DNA of 64,000 bases from Angiostrongylus vasorum. Taxonomy: Eukaryota; Nematoda; Chromadorea; Rhabditida; Metastrongylidae. The position numbers and the translations under genes were made by a program. This document shows, piece by piece, positions 1 through 11,500 of this stretch. Location of the stretch: contig JADANN010000445.1 of assembly GCA_018806985.1 (NCBI GenBank), positions 1,614,501-1,678,500 on the forward strand, read 5' to 3'. The notes under the pieces were generated by a model. The model saw only the letters and a program-made list of their open reading frames with translations, was not told the origin of the DNA and did not search any database. Position 1 is the first letter of the stretch. Each line of letters begins with the position of its first letter.

Positions 1-266
1 CTTTCAATGGTCGTATAACGAAGACCAGTTTCGGAAGTATTTTGTGCCAAACTCCGACGCCAAATTTGACCAGTAAGTTTCCGCTCTCAAACTTCAGATC
101 TAGTTATGTTCCCCATTCCCGTTTGGATATGACGTTTAGACGGGTATTCAACCATAACACAATTTCTTGCTACCGTACTAATGTGTACTATAAGGATCCA
201 CGGGCGATGGGAAACTGTTTCAATGGTACTGATCAGATTCCGTACTTTCCGAAGATACTTTCCTCC

Positions 267-545
267 GTTTGTGGCGCAGTGGTCAGAAGCTCCCTGCAAC
301 ACACACGGGATCGATTCCCGCACCCCTGGCCCACCCCTTCCATCCCTCCGAGATCGCCAAATTGGTACCAGACTTGTCTGGGAGGATAGCAGCACTGGCT
401 CGATACATCGGTAGGCCACCGCGAGTCATTCATTGTAAAGGCCAAATATGCACTCAATCATCTCCAAACGATGCTTAATGAAGTCGAATGCATAGCGCAT
501 CCCTCAGGGCTTGATCAACGCCGACAGCTTTATCCTTTTATCTTT
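267..545 (+). repeat. SINE-like repeat family A, copy 1
   Basis: The copy begins with a tRNA-like head: TGGCGCAGTGGTC resembles an A box and GGGATCGATTCCC resembles a B box about 40 bp further on. The body contains ACCAGACTTGTCTGGGAGGA and ends in GCTTTATCCTTTTATC. The same order of blocks recurs at about 4979 (reverse), 20105, 36043, 37290, 37756 and 43540. Apparent open frames across it are chance frames that repeat from copy to copy. Confidence 0.8.
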
Positions 546-2449
546 CACCACCTTATCACTTCGGGAACGCTTGCAGTTTAGTTTCTTAAACGCATTTTTT
601 AAAAGTTCCGTCTGATCTTTCCCATTGTGTTACCATTGATTTCACCAGCTTTACGAATCTCTCAACATTCTCTTGGCCCCTGATCTCCGTAATTACTCAA
701 GTGCCATGCACTGGTTTAAGGTTCTTCGAACGGATGCAACGAATTTGACACTTCCGTTGTGCGACGGGGACAAACAGAATTTTCCGAAGCCCGCACGGGT
801 TACTAAAAGAATAACGGATTTACATGTAATACTAGCGGCAAGTGGTTTCTTCAGGCATGAATTATTATTATCGAGTCTTTATATCCATGGTAGGAATAGG
901 GCACCAAAACTACAGCTACGCTCGGCCTAAACACTCTTAAAGAGCGCACTACCCGGCCAACGTGCCCGAAATTAGGGAATTGTGATGAGGCTTCTGAAAG
1001 CGTGCGCCATCGAAAGCAAGGAGCCGTGGTTTGAGGACAATATGAAAAAAGCCTGCACCTAAGTTATAAACCAACCTGCTGATTCTTATAGTGGTTCTTT
1101 TTGAGTAACAAGATTTGGTTTGTTTCAATACGAAAGCCGTTCTTCAAGCTGTTCTTAAAATCCGGGAAACCAACAGCAATAAGAACTCTGAAGGAAAGAC
1201 CAGAGAAGCAGACTTCAAACAATGCTTGTTTTTTGCTTCCGAATGAAAAAATGAAACAATGAGCACTCATTATGTCATAAGCAGCGAGCGAGGAAAACAA
1301 AGAAAGAAGAAAAGTGAAAAACGTGAGTTGTCAGAACCACCATGGTGGCTCAGGTGGCCAAGCCCACAAAGGGAAGGACAATTTCACAGAAACGCCGAAA
1401 TTTCCTGAAAACGAGTCGACATTTGGCCTTCGGCGTGAATTCATGTGCCAAACGTACCCATCCGCCCTGTTAAAGCACGATTCGTTGCGAGATTTCTACC
1501 AGAACATAGAACTTCTTTCATCGGGAAAATCCCCTAAGCCAATACAACTTCCTCAAACGCTGCATTCAAAACGACTACGGGGATCTTAGAGGCCTCTTAA
1601 CGTCTCAAACTCCAGAAATGAAGAAGAATGGAGGTATCGTTAGTTAGTCATTTAAACTAATAGATTACAAAACAATAGAACGTCGTGAACAAATCATCGC
1701 ACAACTGCAAAAAACATCCGACAGTTGCACATACATCGAACCACTCCATTGGAACAAGCGTCACGTTGGCGCGCCGGTGAGTATTGGAGCGCGGCACCGT
1801 CGACCGCATCGTCCGCGACGGAATTTCGCGGATTCATGGCGCTACGCCAGCACGGGGGTTTTTCGTGCCAGTCATTCATCACATACTCTCGGGCAAGTGA
1901 TCCCAGTCTTCTTGTTTGTATTGAGTACTTTATGCAGTCAGAACTTCCTGGCCCATGGAATTCACATGATCCGTGGAATTCTGTACTGCTTCGAAACGTC
2001 GATCCTTGAACGTCCTGGCAACAGCTGTCCTCAACAGAGCTGATGCGTAGCTGCTTTAGCAATGGGATGGATCGGTTTGCACTTCTTCACAACTCTTCGT
2101 CACTCTGCGCATGAGGTCACTTCGTTGTTTACCAGGCATTTATTGCTATTCGCTTAACTTAATGCTTTATAGATTTGTTCTGTAGTTTGTTCATAGTTGT
2201 TGAACGGAGACCGATACTTCCGACTGTTGCTGGTGATCGTGTGATGTTGTAGCTCTTAACGCCATGTTCTTCAATTTTTTGTTTCATTTATTTTACATAC
2301 AAAGATGAACCCGACAAACATCTCATGACATGTTGTTTGAAATGCATCATTTTGATACGTATTCGTTTTTTCCATTGGTTTAATTAAAGCCGAACAAGTT
2401 GCCTTCCGGATCATCCTCATTCGAAGGAGAGATCTTCAACTTTTGTACT

Positions 2450-2862
2450 TCACATACTTGGATACTTGGACGCGGGTACTTGGACCGCCCGTCCTCACTG
2501 GTTATGCGGGCCTCAGCATAATCTCAATTTTTCGGAGTTTTTGATCGTTTAGCCATTGTTTCCCTGGAGTCCCATGGTCAGCCTGGCCAAATTCTGCCCC
2601 AGGTCGTCGCCACCAGAGGCAGTTGCCGCTCTTTTGGATCGGAGTGAGATTTGCTATCATGCGACGAGTTTAGTACTGGGTCGATAGTGGATCTTGGTTT
2701 TGGTTTACTCTTAGCTAGGCTTCCTGATGGAAACGCCGAACTCCTGTGCTTGCGAGACCCTGCCGGTGATGAATCCCCCGCTGTACATCGCAGCCCGACA
2801 CCCAGGAACATCTTCCGACCACGATGAGGCGGTAAACCGTTAGGAGGTGCTTCACTTAGCAC
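2450..2862 (-). repeat. Dispersed repeat family B, copy 1
   Basis: This is a ~390 bp repeat in reverse orientation. The forward consensus begins GTTTACCGCCTCATCGTGGC, continues with a tract around TGTACAGCGGGG, and ends with a block near GAGGACGGGCCGTCCAAGTA. At least nine clear copies occur in the window, in both orientations, and only in introns or intergenic DNA. I find no coding capacity and no obvious tRNA head. Confidence 0.85.
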
Positions 2863-3683
2863 TTACTAACACTGACTCCTTTACTCAAACAGGAATTGCT
2901 AGCATCATTCTGCTTTGCTCCTTTTGCTTCTAAAAAATAAACTAGTTCTGAGGTATTTGAAGGGATTAAATTTAGTTCTCCAAGAATATCTTTAAAGGTA
3001 AGTACATAAAACTGTACATGCCTCTATTCTATGCTAAGTAGCTCTATTGAATAAGAAAAACTTAGTTTTTCCTTTCCATCTCGCTCTGTAGTTACCGTAT
3101 TCTCTCACGATGAGGGTTTTGAAGTTTGACACGGAACGATACAACAACGATATTTCACACTTACTGAACGAGAAAGAACACATAGACTAGTTATGAATGG
3201 AAAAGTGTACTTCTGAAATCTTCCCCAGCTTTTTGAAGAGTTGTTTATTTCTCTGCTGTTCACCCGACGTTTGACATCCGTCATTGAAGGAGCTAATGCA
3301 GATGTTGTGCTTGAGAGTCTCCACGACTTTTACTTGAGGGTTACTTTAGAACTATTAAGTTAAGTTTCGTAGATATTTGGTGACATTATCACACAATCTT
3401 GTGTAGAAAGCATTTTGCGGTTAGTTATTTTTGTTCCTTTTATTCTCTTTTCTTTGATTTGCTGCCGCACCCATATCCACACTTGGTTCCGTCAGTACCG
3501 TTGTTCTTTCGTTTGATGTGAAGGAAGCGTTTTGTTTGATTCTTCTCATGTCAGCAGGACATACAACACATTTTCCTTAGGTTTATAAGCCATTAAATAT
3601 TTTTAGAATGACTTCCGCTTCACCTCGGTGCAAATAGTCAATTAGTCTTTGAATTGTTAAAATAACGTGAGGTTAGCGAGATG

Positions 3684-3850
3684 TTTTACTCGGCTGACAT
3701 TTCGACGTCGTCGTCTTCTCCGGCGCCAGGTTGATTCAAGTCGATTGTCCACAGTCGGTCGCCCTAGCGAGTTGCGATCTGCGTGATTGTACCAAATCGA
3801 ATCCGGGCAGTGGAGCACCACTCGAATAAAGAAATCACCTTCGACAATGC
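3684..3850 (+). repeat. Repeat family E, copy 1 (Penelope-end-like)
   Basis: The block begins CGGCTGACATTTCGACG and contains GAGCACCACTCGAATAAAG. A related copy lies at 33950-34110 with CGGCTGACGTTTCGACG and GAACACCACACGAATGAGG. The ACGTTTCGRC core also appears at the ends of the Penelope-like element at 17.2-18.6 kb, so these are probably decayed ends or non-autonomous relatives. Confidence 0.5.
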
Positions 3851-4135
3851 CTTTTGGATGTAGTCCGGGTTTGAAGAAGTCTCGAATCAAACTGGCAGTT
3901 AAGAAGACGAAGTCGTTAGAGCCGTAACCGAAGAACAGTTCTTACCAACCTTGTATTAGCTTAGTAGTTCTGGTATATGCTTGATTTCGATGTTGTTTTT
4001 TGGTTTGCTTCCATTACTCAGATTTCATGCCATATTATTTGGAGTGTGTTACAAACGCCAGTAGCTTGGGATGCAAATTCTTTCTTAGAGTTCTTGAAGG
4101 TCGTCAGTAATATGTGTTTTTCTGTCACAGATTTC

Positions 4136-4257
4136 TTCGTTGCAAATTGGCGCTTGTTGAGACATGCGAGCATCACTGGCAGGTGGACGGGACCACAAGG
4201 AAGCGCAAGCCCTTCGACCGTCACATGGTCCGGGACCCCCGCGGCCTCACGGTTCTC
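4136..4257 (+). other. Candidate 5' exon, unassigned
   Basis: A strong acceptor (TTTTTCTGTCACAG, ending near 4131) is followed by an open frame of about 41 codons ending at a GTACGT donor (ACA|gtacgt, about 4258). The translation is basic and includes HHWQVDGTTRKRKPFDRHMV. Codon choice (GAC, CGC, CCC, GGC) is clearly more GC-rich than in the neighbouring exons. It ends in phase 0, which would join in frame to the exon at 4350. It could be a 5' exon of set-2, an unrelated conserved exon, or captured sequence. I do not recognise a domain. Confidence 0.35.
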
Positions 4258-4349
4258 ACAGTACGTTAATTTGAAATGGGGACTCAGAATAACAATCGTT
4301 TTGTTGCCGATCACTTTCATGTGACGAGAACACGTTTGAAGGTTCCCAG

Positions 4350-5537
4350 AACACCCCTCGTTGTTACAAGACGTTATATGATAAGGATCTTGGCGCCAAG
4401 GAAACTATTAGGCGGTATAACGGCCACATTCCTGGACATCCCAAATATGACGTCAAGTTGCCTCTGTCGGATCCCAGAAATCACTACATACAGTATCGGA
4501 CAGTACCACAGGCCGATCTGTGTGTACCCTCATTCACGGTAACAATTTACCGAATATCGCATAGTTTTGATCATTTCTTTTTTTCATTCTCGCCATTGGT
4601 TTTTTAGCTGATATATTCTCGTTCTCTGAATGTTTGCGTTTGTAGCTCCACGTTTAGGTAGATAGAAATACTCTGTTTTATCCCAAAGTTGAAGTAGCTC
4701 TTTTCGAGTTGAATGACAACGTGAACAACGCGTTCCTGCAGCAGCTTGCCGTGTAAGCTAACCAGTAATAACGTATTCCTATGTTTGCAGTAGTCGTGTT
4801 TGAGTTATGGGAAACACGTATCTTCATTTTTAGTAAAATTGCCTTCCCAGTTGATCTTGAAGTGTTTTATCATCCTATCACCAAGAAACATTTGGCTATG
4901 GCGATGGTTGTGTTTACGACTTTTGAAGGTGGGTTTCATTATCGAGGTCTATTGGATCCAGATGTAGAAGTGGTATAAAAGGATAAAGGATAGATCTTTC
5001 GTCGTTGATCAATCCCTGAGGGTTCCGCCATGCATTCGACTTTATTAAGAATCGTTGGAGGTGATTGAATGCATATCTGGCCTTTACAATGAGTCACGGT
5101 GGCCTACCGATGTATCGAGCCAGTGCTGCTATCCTCTCAGACAAGTTTTGTACCAATTTGTCGACCCCGGAGGGATGGAGGACTTAGTGAACCACGGGCG
5201 CGGAGGTCGATCCCATGTGTATGTCTCAGGGCGCCTCCGACCACTGCGCAACATACGCCCCTATAGAAGTGACATAGAGACGGCTTCAATAATTCTGGCA
5301 GGTAATGCTGATAGCGCTTATATCACTCTCTCATGCATAATAAAAAGAAGGTCGAGTATACTTTTCACATCGAAGCAGTGGAAATGGGAAATCTTCAAAC
5401 AAACTAGAAGGCCGCTGTTTGAAACAAATATGTCTTCCTGTAGTAGTATGTTATTTCAGAAGCTCAGCGCTTTGTTCGAGAATACAATGGGAAGAGCGTC
5501 ATGGGAGGGCAGATTTTCTGTTGTCACGATCCGTATT
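4350..5537 (+). other. set-2: set-2 exons for N-terminal block and RRM
   Basis: Four exons (4350-4538, 4658-4752, 4834-4928, 5460-5537) encode the conserved SETD1 N-terminal block and RNA-recognition motif. [11 protein letters not shown] followed by RRYNGHIPG matches the family segment around the Y-R-Y-[DN]-G motif. [35 protein letters not shown] and SVMGGQIF match successive RRM strands and helices. The second and third exons join with no length difference from human SETD1 between the helix and the H-P-x-T strand. A family-A repeat (4979-5265) lies in the intron before the last RRM exon. Confidence 0.85.
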
Positions 5538-8500
5538 GTAAGTACTTCTGAACCTAGGCTTAAACTTCTTAATCGTCTTTCATGATGCTTTATGTATGGC
5601 ACTCTTCTTCATCGTACGACTTTTTTTGCTGTAATAAGCAGCCGTGATTTAGATAGTTAAAATTACTTCTAAAGCATATTGAAACGACTTTACATTGTTT
5701 CGCGTCCCGACCTAAGACAATCAGTCCTCCCATCTGTGCGGTGTCCGAGAGTCGTAACGCCGCTATGCCAATATCGCTTTTAGGATTGAGAGAATCGACT
5801 CGACGACATTCAATGAAGTTTGCAAAAAAAGGCCAAGCATCTTCAAATTGTAGCCGAAGTCACACGCGAATCCTAGAACCTTCGTGGATGATGGATGCCA
5901 AGACATGAATTGAATGAGAGAAATAATGCGATCCCCATAATATACGGGGAGTGTAGATGTCTTTTCTTATTACTACATGACACGACATTACAGCCGTCAC
6001 ATAGTGCCGGTTCCAATACTTCTTGCATTCGATTGGCTTCCTCACATCTACCATCCACTAACATCGTCGAATTCTTGTATCTGTGGGTCCGTGTGGGTTC
6101 GTATGCTGTTTGAGGATTTTTCGATTTTTCGTCTTCATCACGAATGTCGTCGAATAGTGATCGAGTCCGTTTTACCAGGTGTCCTGAGACAGTCGAGCTA
6201 GTAAGTTTCCACGGTGGTTAGAGGAAGTAAACTCGTGCCAGGCAAGTGTGAGTCTAGTCTAACGACCCTGGAGATATCAAGGGCTTGCTGGACCTGGGAC
6301 GTGATCGAACCTGCGTTTGGGTAGGTTGTGCTGACCGCGGAATGAAAAAGATCACTGTCGCTGCGCTACGCGTTCTCTTATACGTACATATGTAAGTATA
6401 CGCATATATAAGTAAGTATATATAAGTACATGTAAATATGTACATGTGCATATATATACGGATGTGTACACATACTACGATGTTTTCATAATTTCTCCAA
6501 AGCATTTATTCCAATTTTTTGAACAACTTTTGAAGAGCCAGCACCAGAAAAAAAACAGATTTTCTATGCAAATGCTTCAGGGGATCCACTGATGCTTCAT
6601 TCGGGATATTATTGCCTCCAGCTAGATGAAATATTCTAAAGATGTTCACGGTTTTAATTTTTACAGTGCAAATTTTGCAATGACTTGCTACACGTTTGTT
6701 TAATGCTGAGAGGCCAAACTGTTTTCGGCCATCATGCATCGAAATCAACTCGTATGGTGATAAACAAGGCTGCTGGTTTATATTTTGAGAATAACATGGT
6801 TTTCGTTGGTATCTAGACTGGAATTTAAGCTAGAATTGTTCACTGTTAAGAGTTTCAGTCGCTTTGTTGAGTCATCGTTATGAAGACGTCACTGGTGAGA
6901 AGATGCGCATCCCAATACATTTGAAAAACCTTGAGGAGGGAATCTTGAACATGCGAAGAGGCCAAGTTATGAAGGAAAAAATGTGGTATGTAGTTATTTG
7001 CTTTTCTGATTCACTGTTTTGACCAAATAAAGCCTCGAATTTTACAGATTTTATGCTCACTTCTGAATTTACTTTGTTTAGATCTTATTATTACATTGGT
7101 TCTAAATTAGGGGCTTTTTCAAGCATCGCGTCGTAATCGCACATCTCCATTAACTCCATGTATTGTGGAGCGGAATCAGGAAGAAGATATGGATATGGAA
7201 TCTCCTTCAGGGTCGGATGTGGAGACTCAAGAATGTATGAGCAAGCTTGAGCAGCGTCCTTCAACGTCTGGTTGTTCCACTTCCAAACGGTATAATATAA
7301 AAAATATAAATTTTCATTGTTTTGTTTACTCTGGTTTGGCTTGTTCACCTAGAGTTAATCGTTATTAAAAACTTTCCTTCACACATACATGTCCATTATC
7401 TCTTCTGCTGAGAATCGTTCCTTCTTCAGTGGTGCTTCGCTACCGAAAATCAAAATTTATTGCCTCATTATTGGCTCAGATCTTGTTTATAGAAAATAAT
7501 CGCCCATCTGTTTATATAGGTTCCAATCTTGCTACTGTTTAAGGAAGCGGTCCAGCACTGAATCTTCTCATACGCCACACGTCGAGCCTGCCCTGGTCGT
7601 TCCTCCTGTTGTTCCGTTGCCGTCTTCAACAGGCTTTACAGTGCGTGTTCCACCACCTGCAATGCCGTCACTCCGTACTGGTGCGCAATATCATTTAAGA
7701 ATTTCTGCACCTTTTCCGTACATTTTGTGTAACTACGTTGTAGCCTTAATTCCATGAAGTAACATTGTATGTATCGCTTCACACGCACTAAAGAGGTTCA
7801 CCTTAAAAGGAGAAACTGTCATTAACTAAAATGTTACATAGCTCTTGTATTCTTGATGAAGTGATACGAGGTTTGGTCTTATGGAATGAAAGATGAAAAC
7901 TTGCATCAGAACAGAAAATCAACGTTGAAAACGTGGTTCTTATATCTTGATGAAATTATACAGGGTTTGATTGTTTAGTATAAAAAACTGTAAACTTGCC
8001 TAAGCAGACACTCAACATGAAGAACAGAATTTGTTTAAGCGTAGCTCAAAAAGTTTTGTTTCCTTTGCTCATTTCAGGCGTTTCGGCGTGAAGAACGTCT
8101 GTACATTTACGTTCAGGGTTTTTAACTGCTTCTCTGCTGTCGTAGCTTTCAATTCAGTTAGCTAGTGACGTGAATTCCGTAAACATATCCACGCCGTCTT
8201 TTTTTTTTTCTCCTATGTCGTTGTCTGTTTCGCTTCAGAGTTTGTTTTGTTGTACTTCTTGTATCCAAGAGTTTCCGCACTATAGATGTTGTGGTGGACT
8301 TATCTGAGATTCTATACGCTGTACAGAAGTGTTTTTTGTGAAAGTTTATTCTTCCATCTGTCGTGACTGTTACTTATGAAGAGAATACGAAGAGATCTCC
8401 ACTATCGAGAGGACTATAGAAGTGGAGGGTGACTGGGATTAGGTTGGGACTGAGGTTCTTGCTTGCGGGCAGGTAGACTACGGATCATAAGTGTTCAGCT

Positions 8501-11500
8501 CAGTGCGGAGTGCTAATACTCCCACCTCGATTTTTTATATGCATAGATTCTTCACCAGTACATGCTTTATAAGAGGCATGTTTTTAGATGACACTTAGTC
8601 TTAGGACCCGTATTGTCATGGGCAGAAATTAAACAATGTTGCTTCACAATTTTAACTTATTATTTACTGCCTACTCTTTTTAACGGCAGGGTATGTATTG
8701 CGAGATATAACTTCAATGATGCTGAGATATTTGCAAAACTTCGGACCGCAGGTGTCTGTGGTGGGGAACGAACGCGGTATTGTCCTTTCCGGGGAGTAAC
8801 GCGTTCACCACCACACCATGTGGGGCCTTCGTTTCGCCTGTCTCTCAGCTAGTTCTATCGATCTTTTTTCCATCAGCAATCACCCGTCAGCGGGATTGAT
8901 CTGGGGAGCCCAAATCGGCAACGAACCCAGTTAAGCTGAGGCTGCAGTTACAATCACAATTTTAACTTATTATTTACTGCCTACTTTTTAACGGCAGGTT
9001 ATAAGTTAAAATTGTGATTATAACTGCAGCCTCAACTTAACTGGGTTCGTTGCCGATTTGGGCCCCCCAGATCAATCCCGCTGACGGGTGATTGCTGATG
9101 GCAAAAGATCGATAGAACTAGCTGAGAGACAGGGCGAAACGAAGGACCCGCATGGTGTGGTGGTGAGCGCGTTACTCCCGGAAAGGACAATATCGCGTTC
9201 GTTCCCCACCGCAGGCACCTGCGGTCCGAGTTTTGCAAATATCTCAGCACCATTAAATGTTGCTTCACTTAGAGAAGATCGTTGACGCGGTAACGAATTA
9301 CTAATCCCTTTTTAAGTGTTTACTGAAAACGCCATTGCGGCTGCTTAAGTCTTCCTTAGAACTTTATGAGTTACTGTGCAGTTTTTCAATCGCAATCATC
9401 AGGACAGTGGACTAAAACATAGAATCCCACACGAATTGGTTTCTGCTCGTACACTGCGGAAATAGCGGTTGCGTTCAACTTTAAACCAACATGGTTTTTT
9501 CACGTGTAGGTGAGCTTGATCTTTTAAGTAAAAAAGTAGTATACAGATCCTTGTGACTAAGACAGTTTTTCCTTTTCTACCACGATGAGATTCTTCACTA
9601 GGGAGCATAGGTTTTTTGCCACTTTCTTCGTCGTTTCCTCTTTTAAGCATTGAAAGTGTTGATCATGGCGGAACTTTGTGTAGTAGAATGTTATGATGTC
9701 CTGATTGCTTCTGAAATGGTGAGAGGGTTTTTATACATCTGGATTTCGTCCTCAGTTTTTGGAAGTTTTAATTTTTAAACAGTATAAATTAAATGATATT
9801 GTAACCTTTTATTTTGTGCCTGCTATGATTTTTCAAGGCAATGTGGGGTATGAGATACAACCATAACGATGTTGAGATATCCGCAAAACTTGGACCCCGT
9901 CCCAGATCGAACCACGAATACCCTTTCCGGGTGCTCGCGTATTACAAACTGCACTACGGTGGCCCTTGCTTTGCGTTTCTCTCGGCCATACCTATCGCTG
10001 CTATCAGCAATCATCCATCAGTGGAATTGATCTGGGAATTGCTCCCCAGATCCAGACTGGAAAAGGGAAATCGTGGTTCGATCTGGCCCGGGATCCTAGT
10101 TTTGCGAACATCTCAGCGTCGTCGTGCTTAAATGGTATTGTTAAAGAATCATATTTCCTCTTCAATAGGTACAGCACTCTCCTTCCATTAGGTATATCAA
10201 GTTTCCCACTTTAGTTATCGAGAAATCATGTGTCGAAAAGTCAGCTTAGGACAAGTATTAATCGTTGTTATTCAAAAACTGAAATAATGGTTCATTAATG
10301 GTTCATAAGATCGCGCTTTTCTTTACCAGAGAACTTTTTCTAACCATAGTGACCGCATATATTTCTTCCCTGTGTGAATCCAGCTCCTATTCGGTAGATA
10401 TTACTTGTTAAGGCGTCTAGCTATCCCACCTTAGATGTTTTTTTCGCTGAATTATAAAGGGAGGATTTCAATTCCGTAAGGTTGGTACAGTGTGGAATAT
10501 TAGTAATAATGTTACAGCAGTATTATACTGTACTAATTACTTTGTAGTGTTTTTGTGAAACAGATCCCTTCCTCCGATTGATTCGCTGCATCCCGCTCTT
10601 TGCCAGACATGATTCGTTTAGTTGCAGGCGTTATCTTTGCCAGTCTTTTCGAAACGTTAAATATAAATTTTCCAGCATTGCATTGCGTAAGTGGAGAGGT
10701 TTAATGAGACGGTCTCCCATTGTCATACCTATCGACTTTGGGGCGATATCAGACGAAACGCTATATCGTTGCGATGTCTTTATTGCAGCAGTCGACCACT
10801 ATTCTTTCATTAGGAAGGCTGGTGAACGCAGAATGTATATTACGGTCGACCAGGTCCAGAATTTTAATGAGTAGTGAAATTTGCAGAGTTTCAAGTTGCA
10901 GCCAAAACTACGTACAAACCCAGCCATTTAAACAAGCGTCGTGATCTACATGGTTCACCTTAGTATCCATTTTTATTCTTGCAAGTTTCATCGCAATGTT
11001 ATGTGTAATGTGCAATTGTCATTTACTACCGTTTATGTGAAAGCTTGAAATGTTTTGAAAAGTAGAGATCATAGTTCTCGCATCCATCTTCATCTTCCGG
11101 CGGAAGCACTTAGACAGATCGGCTTGTATGGTGGACATTTTGCAAGCGCTGTTTATAATTTGGTGAAAAAAATGATTAATTTTACTTGTGCTATGTGTCA
11201 GAATGACGTATTCAAGCTCTAAAGTTGAAAATCTCTGAAGATTAGCTAAAGATGGATGCGGTTTATTTCGTGTCATCTCGTCGAAAGTGCAACAGCTAAT
11301 TGGTCAGTGCTCATGCTAGTAGAAATTCGATTTTTAGAATTTTTACTTGGGTCAGCACAGCACAGTGGTAGTAGTCCCGCTCGTTAAGCGGACGTTCCAA
11401 CGATCCTTGGCGCTACTTTGACGCCCCCCGCACCCAGCAGGCATCTGATCCCTCCGGGATCGTAAATTTGGAACCAGCCTTGCTCGGGACGAGTTCATTA

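Larger units (their letters stand above)
1..4349. other. Upstream region, no recognised gene
   Basis: Apart from the repeats listed separately (267-545, 2450-2862, 3684-3850) I recognise no gene here. The most gene-like stretch is 1342-1473 (+), a 43-codon frame starting in a good context (ACCACCATGG) and rich in Lys/Arg. It is overlapped in another frame by an open stretch to 1589. Neither matches a family I know, and neither is flanked by convincing splice sites. The first exons, promoter or trans-splice site of the set-2 gene may lie here. Confidence 0.5.

Noticed and set aside
233..457. Minus-strand frame with [15 protein letters not shown] peptide recurring at 5.1, 20.2 and 36.1 kb
   Set aside because: The same peptide recurs only because these are copies of the family-A repeat; frames break differently in each copy.
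1342..1473. Small basic ORF with good start context
   Set aside because: No homology I can recall, no supporting introns, and an overlapping frame is equally open; kept only as a note in the region entry.
3657..3890. Minus-strand frame with an RRRRRRRR run
   Set aside because: The arginines come from a TCGTCGTCTTC-type simple tract inside family E; no splice context or homology.
6254..6505. Minus-strand frame rich in Tyr, Ile and Thr
   Set aside because: Produced by TA/GTA microsatellite translation.
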